From Bacteroidota bacterium (GTDB lineage Bacteria; Bacteroidota; Bacteroidia; JAADEI01): a stretch of DNA of 7,515 nt. Each line of letters starts with the position of its first letter. Position 1 is the first letter of the stretch. Where the stretch lies: positions 1 through 7,515 of the forward strand of contig WFXT01000231.1 in the NCBI GenBank assembly GCA_015490475.1, given 5' to 3'. Both the position numbers and the translations under genes were made by a program. The notes below the pieces were generated by a model. That model was given only the letters and a program-made list of their open reading frames with translations, was not told the DNA's origin and searched no databases. Positions 1 to 6,873 of the stretch are shown one piece after another.

Positions 1-300
1 ATAAGAAACAGTATTGACAATTTGACTTTCTTCCTTAAAATCCGCCAGTGACTTAACAAAAACGTCAAAAGAACCCTCTGGAAAGGTTCTTCTCAGATGA
101 TGATAGATGCTCAGGGCTAACTCCCTTCGCTTTTTTAATGGAATTCTTTCGTTAATAACTATCAGCAAGTCCCAATCGCTATCCTCTCTAAATTTTCCCG
201 TGGCACGTGAACCAAACAAGAACACATTTTTCAAAGTGAAATCATTACTCCTTACAACTCTTGCAATTTCTCTCTTCAAGGCTTCTCTTGTAATGGACAT
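1..300 (-). CDS. MNT-type nucleotidyltransferase domain protein (partial, C-terminus beyond left edge)
   Basis: One hundred codons are visible, reading MSITREALKREI at the start and still open at base 1. Residues about 26-44 give the signature of minimal nucleotidyltransferases: LFGSRATG, then SDWDLLIV. This is an exact GS-x10-DxD arrangement, in which the two Asp residues bind the metal. A third acidic candidate lies in FDVFV near residue 83. Proteins of this family (COG1669/COG1708-like) transfer nucleotides, and many act as the antitoxin half of HEPN-MNT pairs, with the HEPN gene directly adjacent. Any partner here would lie left of base 1, so pairing is inference. The start is uncertain. 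ATG at 300 is used here; an in-frame ATG at 315 would add five residues and directly abuts a GGGAG, too close for ideal spacing. It lies 59 bp downstream of comF on the same strand and could be cotranscribed with it. Family assignment is firm; biological role is open. Confidence 0.85.
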   Translation of the reverse strand, partial: MSITREALKREIARVVRSNDFTLKNVFLFGSRATGKFREDSDWDLLIVINERIPLKKRRELALSIYHHLRRTFPEGSFDVFVKSLADFKEESQIVNTVSY

Positions 301-359
301 GTTAGCACATTTCATCTCCCTTTTCTGGGAACATTTAAATTTTATTATCAAGTTTCATT

Positions 360-1091
360 TCAGAAACGTGCTTTGTTAGCAAAAGCAACGGTAACTACGC
401 ACACAGACTCAGGGTTTGCCTGCTCAATGACACGAAGACAATGGGACAAAGTAGTTCCTGTGGTCAACACATCGTCCAGTAATATTATCTTCTTGCCCCT
501 GATAGACTCCGGATCCGTTAGAGCAAAAGCCCCAGAAATATTAATCCATCTATCATGCAGAGACTTGCCACTCTGAGCCTCCGTTTCTTGAATCCTCTTT
601 AAAACCTGCGTGTTAACAGTAGTGTTAAGCACTAATGCCAGATGTCTTGCTACCTCCTCTGCTTGATTAAATCCCCTCCATTTTAGTCGCTTGGGATGTA
701 AGGGCACTGGAATTATTGTGTCAATATCTTTAGGAACGTATGGCGACTCAGCAAGTTCTTCACCCAATTCTTTCCCTATTGGCTCAGCCAGTTCCTTGCG
801 CCTTAAAAACTTCAATTCATGAATGAGATTAGCGACCAGTGAGCGCCGGTCATAAAACCACAATGCACCACCAAATATTACATCTTTAAACATGGAAAAC
901 ATATAATATACAGGATTCAAAGGCATTCGGAAATAGTTTGTGTACTTAATACTGAGCCGGCATCGGGTACACCAAACCTCCTCCTGTGATGTTAAAACTG
1001 TCCCACAATAACTACATTGCCTCGGAAAAACAAAGTCAATAACCGCTTTGCCTACGGTTTTAAACAATTGTAACCATGGCATGATACACAT
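360..1091 (-). CDS. comF: ComF family protein (zinc-ribbon phosphoribosyltransferase)
   Basis: This 243-residue protein has the full ComF layout. An N-terminal zinc ribbon is formed by two CxxC pairs (C26-C29 CSYC, C41-C44 CTRC). A type I phosphoribosyltransferase domain follows, with the PRPP-binding loop LLDDVLTTGTT at residues 204-214 preceded by hydrophobic strand KKII. The VPLHPKRLKWRGFNQ segment near the middle is a hallmark of the family. Length is normal. In naturally competent bacteria ComF is needed for DNA uptake at the cytoplasmic side of the membrane; in Bacteroidota it is widespread and its substrate is not established. The start is either ATG at 1091 or the in-frame ATG at 1082 (residue 4); neither has a clear ribosome site. 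It is divergent from the barrel genes with only 35 bp between start codons, so any promoters must overlap the opposite gene. Function in competence here is inferred from family only. Confidence 0.93.
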   Translation of the reverse strand: MCIMPWLQLFKTVGKAVIDFVFPRQCSYCGTVLTSQEEVWCTRCRLSIKYTNYFRMPLNPVYYMFSMFKDVIFGGALWFYDRRSLVANLIHELKFLRRKELAEPIGKELGEELAESPYVPKDIDTIIPVPLHPKRLKWRGFNQAEEVARHLALVLNTTVNTQVLKRIQETEAQSGKSLHDRWINISGAFALTDPESIRGKKIILLDDVLTTGTTLSHCLRVIEQANPESVCVVTVAFANKARF

Positions 1092-1126
1092 AAAAATACT
1101 ATAAAATACATAATTTCACAGGCAAG

Positions 1127-1747
1127 ATGAAACTGCAAAAATTTACACATATAGTGTCAATAGTCTTCTTAACTTCCTTACTCACTCCCCTCAATTATGC
1201 CCAAAATAACACTTCCGGTTATCTATTTGCCGGAATTCGTAGCACTTTTAACGTTTTTTCAAGCGATGGCACCGGTTTAGGATCTGGCGGTCAACTCAGA
1301 CTTCAACTTTCTGAACGTGTTAACACAGAATGGTATGCAGATTATATATCAATTAATGTGCAAAATGTATTAAGAAGCATATATTATCACATAGGTTGGT
1401 CAGTGTTGTATTACTACCTAAACAAACCTACCAAATTACAGCCATACATACTTGCAGGGCATTGTTTTGATTACAACAGAAAAACGGTAATCCATAATCC
1501 CGAAATAACAAGAAGCAGATGGGGCTCAGCAGTGCAAATAGGCACAGGAAGTCATCTTAATTTAAGCCAGTACACTGACCTTTCCTTAACTATTCAATAC
1601 ATGATTCACTTAACAAAAGAATTAGACTACCAGAGACAAAACGGCACTATAACAATCATTGAACACTCCCACGCCTTTTTAGAAGGACATCTATTAATCA
1701 CATTAAGCATAAATTACAAACTATTTAGGATATGGCAAAAAAATTGA
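1127..1747 (+). CDS. Small exported beta-barrel-like protein (unknown function)
   Basis: A 206-residue protein with a clear Sec signal peptide: KLQK, a hydrophobic stretch at residues 8-20, then NYAQ as the likely cleavage site near residue 26. The mature part has alternating polar and hydrophobic residues and many aromatic residues, as in outer-membrane beta-barrels: GYLFAGIRSTFNVF, then SIYYHIGWSVLYYYL, QPYILAGH, SLTIQYMIHL and LLITLSINYKL. No enzyme motif is visible. The gene overlaps the next one by 16 bp, and both share an early (L/F)xxGxRSxxxxxxxxYDS-like stretch and a later IYYxxG, so they may be diverged tandem copies. It is AT-rich: one sampled 60-base line is 27% GC, another 45%. 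ATG at 1127 is chosen because it directly precedes the signal peptide; the upstream AGGCAAG is only a weak ribosome site. I do not recognise a named family. The barrel call is structural inference. Confidence 0.72.
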   Translation: MKLQKFTHIVSIVFLTSLLTPLNYAQNNTSGYLFAGIRSTFNVFSSDGTGLGSGGQLRLQLSERVNTEWYADYISINVQNVLRSIYYHIGWSVLYYYLNKPTKLQPYILAGHCFDYNRKTVIHNPEITRSRWGSAVQIGTGSHLNLSQYTDLSLTIQYMIHLTKELDYQRQNGTITIIEHSHAFLEGHLLITLSINYKLFRIWQKN

Positions 1748-2313
1748 GCATTTTAACACTTCTTTTCAGTTACTTTTCTTGTCTTGGACAACCCTACATT
1801 GAGCCTTTCTTATTGGGTCTTCGTTCATCTATTTCTCCTTCCCTTAACATCTATGATTCAAGGGCATTTGCATATCTTCACGGAAACATGGAAATCTATA
1901 TCCAACCCACAAATTCTGTACTATCAGACATTTACTATTATCTGGGGGAATTAAATTCTGAAGTTGGTTCCTTTGCTTTTAATCACGCTCTCTTTGTTGG
2001 GGGCGCCTACCATTTTGTGTTAAATAACAATGACCTGTTTTTAGCACTTCAATCTGGAATATCTTATACAAAAGTAAACCCCATAGTTTTCGGTCTTTCA
2101 TCCTCCCAATCTGGCATTAACCCTCTGTTTTCTACAACCATAGGATACAATCTCTACTTTCATAAATTTTTTCACTTTTTTGCTCACGTAAAACTAATAT
2201 TTGGCGAACACAACTTTAATATACCAATTAAGTTTTGGGACATAAGACTATCAGCAGGGCTGGGCTTCAACCTAAATATCAAGAGCCCTAAAAATAAACC
2301 AGATAAAACTTAA
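1732..2313 (+). CDS. Small exported beta-barrel-like protein, likely paralogue of the preceding gene
   Basis: A 193-residue protein starting inside the 3' end of the previous gene (16-bp overlap; AGGAT immediately before the ATG), which suggests translational coupling. The signal peptide is MAKKLSILTLLFSYFSCLGQ with cleavage likely after GQ at residue 20. A Cys at residue 17 (FSC) makes a lipoprotein possible but the lipobox is poor. The mature part is aromatic and beta-rich: PFLLGLRSSIS, SDIYYYLG, ALFVGGAYHF, LFLALQSGISY, TTIGYNLYFHKFFHFFAHVKL, and a C-terminal strand IRLSAGLGFNLNI. Such alternating strands and a final glycine-rich strand fit a small outer-membrane barrel. Composition is AT-rich (27-32% GC in two sampled lines). 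Its last 26 bp overlap the 3' end of the convergent DUF2279 gene. Function is unknown; the barrel call is inferred. Confidence 0.72.
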   Translation: MAKKLSILTLLFSYFSCLGQPYIEPFLLGLRSSISPSLNIYDSRAFAYLHGNMEIYIQPTNSVLSDIYYYLGELNSEVGSFAFNHALFVGGAYHFVLNNNDLFLALQSGISYTKVNPIVFGLSSSQSGINPLFSTTIGYNLYFHKFFHFFAHVKLIFGEHNFNIPIKFWDIRLSAGLGFNLNIKSPKNKPDKT

Positions 2314-3178
2314 GCGAACCATCTGGGACAGAAAACATAAGTGCTGGTGCAGGCAATTTTATCACATCAAGTACTGATGCCAATTTCTTCCAGTGTTTCC
2401 AGTTGACCTTCAATTTTTTCCAATTTAAAGTAAAAGAAATCAGGAACTGCCTCTGACGTGGGATATCAGCACACACTTCCACCTCATTCTGAATCCAACA
2501 GTTGGACATTCCCCCTAACATTCCTTCAGCAGAATAACCAAATGAAGGCAGTATCACCCATTGTCTATGTCCCATTGAAATCCAATATGTCTGCCCATTG
2601 TAATCTTTCAATAGAGACACAGGAAATGTTCCATACAGTTGACGTGCTCGTTCTTCATATTTTGAAGGATATCTGATAGGATGGAAAGAAAAAGAAGGGA
2701 ACACTAATAATTTCGGGTTGTCATATTGCCACAAGGCAAGTGAAATGCCTATAAAATTTGCCAGTGCATCATACACCGATGCTCCCCATTTAGCAGAAAA
2801 GCCATCAAGAATTTCAATGCCAGTCATTGCCACGGCAGACCATAACGCTCCCATCAATGCAGGACGCTTATATCCTGTTTGTTTCCACACATACGTCTGC
2901 AATCTGGTCAACCAATAACCAGAAAAGAAGTGTCCTGCCTTATCCATCTGAAGCCACTCAGGAAGGTCATTAAAAAAGTGAAATCTCGTCTGTGGATAAT
3001 TCCTATACCACAGAAAATAAAGTCCCGTGAAAGCAGACAGATGCCCCCCAGCCTCCAATATAGCCAGAGTAGTGTAAGACAACCGCTTTTCAGAAACAGA
3101 GTCTGCAAAGCCACACGTGTCATTTGCTATTGCTCCAGCAATCAGAACAACAACTATGTGCCTAACTAATCCCTGCAA
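2288..3178 (-). CDS. DUF2279 family envelope protein (TTG start)
   Basis: This 296-residue protein matches the DUF2279 family as I remember it from Bacteroidota. The diagnostic segments are WY (57-58), FHFFNDLPEWLQMDKAGHFFSGY (residues 66-88, given in part), the IEILDGFSAKWGAS block (121-134) with its acidic and Trp/Gly residues, and LLKDYNGQTYWIS (189-201) followed by FGYSAEGM. An N-terminal hydrophobic stretch (about residues 8-18) looks like a signal peptide or anchor. The family has no settled biochemical role; it is usually described as a predicted periplasmic or membrane protein. No ATG is available near the N-terminus (the first in-frame ATG is residue 78, inside the domain), and an in-frame stop lies shortly upstream, so TTG at 3178 is the likely start. 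That start lies within the last codons of the mutase gene (17-bp overlap), implying translation coupled to it. Its 3' end overlaps the convergent barrel gene by 26 bp. Confidence 0.88.
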   Translation of the reverse strand: MQGLVRHIVVVLIAGAIANDTCGFADSVSEKRLSYTTLAILEAGGHLSAFTGLYFLWYRNYPQTRFHFFNDLPEWLQMDKAGHFFSGYWLTRLQTYVWKQTGYKRPALMGALWSAVAMTGIEILDGFSAKWGASVYDALANFIGISLALWQYDNPKLLVFPSFSFHPIRYPSKYEERARQLYGTFPVSLLKDYNGQTYWISMGHRQWVILPSFGYSAEGMLGGMSNCWIQNEVEVCADIPRQRQFLISFTLNWKKLKVNWKHWKKLASVLDVIKLPAPALMFSVPDGSLKFYLVYF

Positions 3179-4550
3179 GTTTTTTGAATTCAGCGATTAA
3201 TTGCCTTGCCTCCTGTTCGTCTGGTGCTTCAGCATAAAGCCGTAGCACTGGCTCCGTCCCCGAAGGTCTAACTAACAGCCATCGCTCCTCTCCCATAATG
3301 AACTTAAAGCCATCAATGGTTACGACATCTGTAACTTGCCATTGCCCTATCTGTTCAAGTCCTGCCTGTGCCCTCTTGATTGCCTCCTCCTTTTGTTCTG
3401 GTGACAGGTGCAGGTCTTCACGCACATACGCAAACCTCCCTACAATACCATAGACTTCCTCTATCAATTCATTAAGCGATTTGCCTGATAGTGCCATGAA
3501 TTCTGCAATAGTCAAGCCAACATAAATGCCATCACGTTCTGGAATGTGTCCCTTTAAGCCTATTCCTCCCGACTCCTCTCCCCCAAGTAACACATCTTCA
3601 TTTTCATCAACCATCTTGGGTGCTATGTTCTTAAATCCAACAGGCACATATTCAATATCAAGTCCATAGTGTTTTGCCAGTCTCCTCAGGCGTTCCGTAG
3701 ATGATACAGCAACCACTATCTTGCCCTTCTGCTTTTTATACCCAGCCATATAGTGAGCCAGCAAAAGCAATATGTGTTGGGCAGAAATAAAATTGCCTCC
3801 TTTCCCTATTAATCCGATTCTGTCCGCATCCCCATCTGTTACAAGACATAATTCATATTCTGGATGCTTTCTCATAAACTCAATTGCCTCAGTAAGGTTT
3901 TTGGCTATTGGTTCAGGCGGAACCCCTTTAAAAGAAGGATTAACTTCTCCGTGCAGAATAACGGCATCGGGCAACAGGCGTCTCATGATTCTCTGTCCCG
4001 CTCCATACATCGCCTCATACACAATGGACAAACGCCGAATAGCATCCAGATGAAACTTATCTTGGATATACTCATAATAAACAGTTTCCATATTGTATGT
4101 CTTAGTAACTTCCCCCGATGGATAAGTATAGTTGTCTTCATACTTGTCAGGAATTAAGGATTCAATCTCCTTCAGATTTTCCACAGGTAAAGGACCTCCA
4201 AAATGTGCTTTCAATTTATAACCATGATACAATGGTGGGTTGTGGCTTGCAGTAAACATAACCCCAATGCCCGCATTTTGCTCAACAGTGGCAAGGGAAA
4301 GCATTGGCGTAGTAACAAACTCAGATTCTGGAACGATAACTTCAATACCATGCTTATTGAACACTGCAATGGCACTATCCATGAAAACTTCTCCTGCAAA
4401 GCGAGTGTCCCTACCTATAACTACTCTCTGTGGAAGATTTTGACTTTTAAGCCATTTAGCAGTCCCTTCCGCTATCCGCAACACATTATCCGTCGTAAAT
4501 TGATACCCAATAATAGCCCTCCATCCGTCAGTCCCAAATTTTATCTTCAT
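3162..4550 (-). CDS. Phosphoglucomutase/phosphomannomutase family protein (alpha-D-phosphohexomutase)
   Basis: A 462-residue cytoplasmic enzyme that interconverts hexose 1- and 6-phosphates, feeding glycogen, cell-wall and surface-sugar synthesis. All four signature loops are intact: N-terminal KFGTDGWRAI (4-13); the phosphoserine loop TASHNPP (100-106) with Ser102 as the phosphorylated residue; the Mg-binding loop DGDADR (239-244); the sugar-specificity loop GEESGG (324-329); and the phosphate-binding loop RPSGTEP (428-434). GEESGG is closer to the phosphoglucomutase type than to GlmM (GEQSGH) or PMM/PGM of the AlgC kind (GEMSGH), so glucose phosphate is the likelier substrate; this is inference. 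ATG at 4550 is chosen because it places KFGTDGW at the usual N-terminal position; an in-frame TTG at 4577 would add nine atypical residues. No good Shine-Dalgarno is present. It overlaps the downstream DUF2279 gene by 17 bp and is divergent from the heme protein gene. Confidence 0.95.
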   Translation of the reverse strand: MKIKFGTDGWRAIIGYQFTTDNVLRIAEGTAKWLKSQNLPQRVVIGRDTRFAGEVFMDSAIAVFNKHGIEVIVPESEFVTTPMLSLATVEQNAGIGVMFTASHNPPLYHGYKLKAHFGGPLPVENLKEIESLIPDKYEDNYTYPSGEVTKTYNMETVYYEYIQDKFHLDAIRRLSIVYEAMYGAGQRIMRRLLPDAVILHGEVNPSFKGVPPEPIAKNLTEAIEFMRKHPEYELCLVTDGDADRIGLIGKGGNFISAQHILLLLAHYMAGYKKQKGKIVVAVSSTERLRRLAKHYGLDIEYVPVGFKNIAPKMVDENEDVLLGGEESGGIGLKGHIPERDGIYVGLTIAEFMALSGKSLNELIEEVYGIVGRFAYVREDLHLSPEQKEEAIKRAQAGLEQIGQWQVTDVVTIDGFKFIMGEERWLLVRPSGTEPVLRLYAEAPDEQEARQLIAEFKKLAGIS

Positions 4551-4579
4551 ATAAAACTTTTTTGCTAATCTACGCAAAA

Positions 4580-4611
4580 TTTGACGTGTAAGGAAAAATG
4601 TCCTATCTTAC
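4580..4611 (+). promoter_or_regulatory. Candidate promoter for the two-heme lipoprotein gene
   Basis: TTTG at 4580-4583, a 20-base spacer, and TATCTTAC at 4604-4611 resemble the Bacteroidota primary sigma pattern (TTTG, about 19-20 bases, TAnnTTTG), with two mismatches in the downstream element. Read as a sigma-70 site it is TTGACG, 17 bases, TATCTT. Transcription would begin near 4616-4619, leaving a leader of about 22-25 bases before the ATG at 4641. Weak evidence by itself, strengthened by the matching geometry at 6887-6918. Confidence 0.35.
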
Positions 4612-4640
4612 TACTGACACTCGTGGACAATTAAGTACCT

Positions 4641-5120
4641 ATGAGAAAGACTTTTGTAATAATGGTGGCAATACTTATTATAGGGTTGAACACTTTCTGT
4701 CGCAAAAAAGACAAAGAAGAACAGAATTCTGGCAACCAGCAACCAACAGTGGTTAGTTCATCATCTGCAACAAGCCACTACAGTGGCAAAAACTGTATGT
4801 CCTGCCACAATGGAACCAATGCTTTTGCTTTCTCCATAGCGGGAACTCTATATGACAGCATGAAAACCAATGTGTATGTTGGTGGAATAGTTGAGATTTA
4901 CACTGGCTCCAACGGACAGGGAACACTAATAATCTCTCTGGTTTCCGACAAAAACGGTAATTTCTATACCACAGAACAGGTGGATCTTTCCAGTGGTGTT
5001 TATCCATCAGTCAAAAACACAATTGGTATGATGGCACACATGCCACAACCAACCACCTCTGGTGCCTGCAACTCCTGTCACACGCAGGGTGGAACAGCCC
5101 CTCCCATCTGGGTCCCATAA
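4641..5120 (+). CDS. Lipoprotein-like protein with two heme c (CxxCH) motifs around a beta-rich domain
   Basis: A 159-residue exported protein. The N-terminus has a short positive start (MRK), a hydrophobic stretch at 5-16 and Cys20 in LNTFC, followed by RKKDKEE: a relaxed Bacteroidota-style lipobox with a charged and Ser-rich linker to about residue 47. Two heme c attachment motifs follow: CMSCH at 52-56 and CNSCH at 143-147. Between them lies a beta-rich segment (AFSIAGTLYDS, GGIVEIYT, LIISLVSDKNGNFYT) reminiscent of carboxypeptidase-regulatory or transthyretin-like folds. MMAHM at 130-134 precedes the second motif and could give an axial ligand. I recall uncharacterised proteins with the same order (CxxCH, GTVY-type beta domain, CNSCH, short C-terminal tail) in several phyla, but no named function. 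The likely role is electron transfer at the envelope. The stop lies 3 bp from the stop of the convergent barrel gene. A candidate promoter lies upstream at 4580-4611. Confidence 0.85.
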   Translation: MRKTFVIMVAILIIGLNTFCRKKDKEEQNSGNQQPTVVSSSSATSHYSGKNCMSCHNGTNAFAFSIAGTLYDSMKTNVYVGGIVEIYTGSNGQGTLIISLVSDKNGNFYTTEQVDLSSGVYPSVKNTIGMMAHMPQPTTSGACNSCHTQGGTAPPIWVP

Positions 5121-5123
5121 GTT

Positions 5124-5846
5124 CTAATACTCAAATGTTCTCTTCCTGCCCCCTATTGGCAGAAACCACGACAACCGAGCAGAAATAAGAAAATCCCACC
5201 CCCCCGACAAATAAGGTGATGGCGTTAGAATGACTTCATACACAGGTGTGGAATAAATCGCTTTAAACTCAACATTAAGAGCGAAGGTCAACATTCTTTC
5301 AGGGTCATCATGCCACAGTCCCACATTAATGCCCGCATAAGGACCCTGAACACGTCCCCTCAGACCCTTCCTGATTCGGTCATCCTGAAGCCATGATACT
5401 GTTCCCTTACGGACATGAACACGTAGCCAGTGCGTCAAATATCCCCCAGAGAGCCCCGAAGAAATAAGTAAATTTCCCTCTGGTTGAATCCTGAATGTTC
5501 CAGCCACAGAAAAACCAATGCTCCAGCCCCTCCGCTCCAATTGGACAACAGCAGGTATCCCATCGTCGTCATAGATAAATCCATCTATTGATACATAATC
5601 CTCTAAGGGATTATAAGGCAATCGTTGACTAAAAAAATACTCCCATGAAACCTTAATAAATCCCTTGTTAGTAAACAATCCCACTGCTACTAAAGGTGTT
5701 CCAGCAACCCCAGAAACCTGCTTTATTAAGCCAGCAGGAATGGCAGTGCCATATCCAACCTGTAAAAATCCATACTTTACTGTCAGAGAGTCCCTTGAAA
5801 CCGCAATACTACTTAGAATCGCTAAAATAAGTGCGTTCAATTTCAT
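5124..5846 (-). CDS. Conserved Bacteroidota outer-membrane beta-barrel candidate (unknown function)
   Basis: A 240-residue protein when started at ATG 5846, which yields a clean signal peptide: MKLNALILAILSSIAVS. An in-frame ATG at 5879 would add 11 charged residues and is less likely. The mature part has amphipathic strands and gly/aromatic turns (YGFLQVGYGTAIPAG, PLVAVGLF, FIKVSWEYFF, WSIGFSVAGTF, NLLISSGLSGGYLTH, YAGINVGLW, MLTFALNVEF) and ends with LISARLSWFLPI...RKRTFEY, an aromatic C-terminus typical of barrels. Segments such as DGFIYDDDG, ERRGWSIG, GGYLTH and the basic end after WFLPI recall a conserved but unnamed Bacteroidota family in which I remember similar DGYI-D-G, ERGY and PIYxR...FYF signatures. 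That recollection is not a database match. Its start overlaps the 3' end of the triple-SPOR gene by 38 bp, so the two are almost surely cotranscribed and probably work in the same envelope process. Confidence 0.8.
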   Translation of the reverse strand: MKLNALILAILSSIAVSRDSLTVKYGFLQVGYGTAIPAGLIKQVSGVAGTPLVAVGLFTNKGFIKVSWEYFFSQRLPYNPLEDYVSIDGFIYDDDGIPAVVQLERRGWSIGFSVAGTFRIQPEGNLLISSGLSGGYLTHWLRVHVRKGTVSWLQDDRIRKGLRGRVQGPYAGINVGLWHDDPERMLTFALNVEFKAIYSTPVYEVILTPSPYLSGGWDFLISARLSWFLPIGGRKRTFEY

Positions 5847-6837
5847 CAATCGGTATTTCCTGCCAGACAACAATGGCATTGGGATATTTTTTGGACAGTT
5901 CTATTCTTGCTCTTCTGGCATCCATTAATCTTAAGTAGTTTCCGACTTGAAGTTTAAAAAGTGGCGGGTCATAAACCACATAAGCGGGTATGTTATTATT
6001 TTCTTTCATAAACTTTGCCTTCAATTCAAAAATTTCCTGCCTTTTCGGTGACGTAGCCAGTTGGACTCTATATCCCTGAATCGTTTTGCTCCCCTTTTTC
6101 TTTTCAATCAGTACGGAATTTAAAGAATCTACATCGCCATAAATCCTAAAAGTTTGTGGATATGGTGCCAACGACGGCTTTCTGGAAATAACTTTGACAT
6201 CCTTCTGGAATGCAACAGTATCACGAACCACGAAAGCATCGGGATTAATAACCTTCACATCTTCCAAAGTATTATACACTTCCTTGCAATCAAATGGTCC
6301 AAGCCATAGCCTCCATAAATCGCCTTTAAAAACAATTCTGTTTGGATATTTATCATATTTCCATGATTCTGTTAGTGCATTGCTCCTGCTCATAAAAGAA
6401 CCTGTCTGAATGTAGCATTTTACTTCATAAGACAGTCCCTCCTCTTTCTCTTTATCGCCACGCTTAAACGGGAACAACGGATTCCTTCTGCCGTTCTGAA
6501 CAACCTTCACGATAAATGCATCAGGATAGTGCTTGTGAACATGCCTTAAAGCCAGATATGCAGAATCCCTCACTGCAAAAGGACCCACACGAACCTTGCT
6601 CAATCCATCTTCTTTCACTTTCACAACAGGCATGTTCAATCTCCTACGAGCAGTATATAATGCTTCCTTAGCCAATGATTCTTCACTAAAAGCAAGCAAC
6701 TGTATGTAATACGCCGTATCTATTGCTTTGATAGCATCCCTTTCAGAACTATCTTGAGCAAAACCACTATTAACCATCAACAGAACAAAAGCAATCCGCA
6801 TAATAATTGCGACCATACTCGCCATATCTTGCTTCAT
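5809..6837 (-). CDS. Exported protein with three SPOR domains
   Basis: A 342-residue protein with an N-terminal signal peptide (MRIAFVLLMVNSGFAQ, residues 13-28, cleavage likely after AQ). It contains three SPOR-like repeats. SPOR1 spans about 43-112 (YYIQLLAF, VRVGPFAVRDSA, YPDAFIV). SPOR2 spans about 141-205 (CYIQTGSFMSRSNA, RLWLGPFD, NPDAFVV). SPOR3 spans about 255-327 (GYRVQLATSPKR, FKLQVGNYLRLMDARRA, YPNAIVVW). Each shows the xVQ-G/A-F opening, the R/K-V-GPF or VGNY middle and the closing (Y/N)P-A-VV strand. SPOR domains bind peptidoglycan glycan strands stripped of stem peptides, so a periplasmic wall-linked role is expected. Start choice is uncertain: ATGs occur at codons 1, 5, 8 and 13, and any gives a usable signal peptide. 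Three copies in one short protein is less common than a single C-terminal SPOR. Its 3' end overlaps the downstream barrel gene by 38 bp; a candidate promoter lies at 6887-6918. Confidence 0.9.
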   Translation of the reverse strand: MKQDMASMVAIIMRIAFVLLMVNSGFAQDSSERDAIKAIDTAYYIQLLAFSEESLAKEALYTARRRLNMPVVKVKEDGLSKVRVGPFAVRDSAYLALRHVHKHYPDAFIVKVVQNGRRNPLFPFKRGDKEKEEGLSYEVKCYIQTGSFMSRSNALTESWKYDKYPNRIVFKGDLWRLWLGPFDCKEVYNTLEDVKVINPDAFVVRDTVAFQKDVKVISRKPSLAPYPQTFRIYGDVDSLNSVLIEKKKGSKTIQGYRVQLATSPKRQEIFELKAKFMKENNNIPAYVVYDPPLFKLQVGNYLRLMDARRARIELSKKYPNAIVVWQEIPIDEIERTYFSDSK

Positions 6838-6873
6838 AATGCTAAATTACGCTATAATACAACGCCTGAGCAG

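Noticed and set aside
313..330. Short hairpin TCCC...GGGA that could mask a ribosome site before the nucleotidyltransferase
   Set aside because: Only four base pairs with a six-base loop; too weak to call as a regulatory element.
107..379. Open frame of 90 codons on the plus strand
   Set aside because: It lies antisense to the nucleotidyltransferase, whose GS-x10-DxD motif shows that the minus strand is coding here.
1098..1125. Promoter-like TTGCCT, 16 bases, TATAGT on the minus strand before comF
   Set aside because: The -10 element ends six bases before the ATG, which would need a leaderless transcript, and the region is AT-rich enough for chance matches.
3772..4568. Several plus-strand open frames of 60-120 codons
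   Set aside because: All are antisense to the mutase, which has every family motif; they show no recognisable domain or signal.
4551..4577. N-terminal extension of the mutase to TTG at 4577
   Set aside because: ATG at 4550 puts the conserved KFGTDGW right at the N-terminus as in the family; the extra nine residues look like untranslated leader.
5847..5879. N-terminal extension of the barrel gene to ATG at 5879
   Set aside because: It would place eleven mostly polar or basic residues before an otherwise clean signal peptide beginning at 5846.
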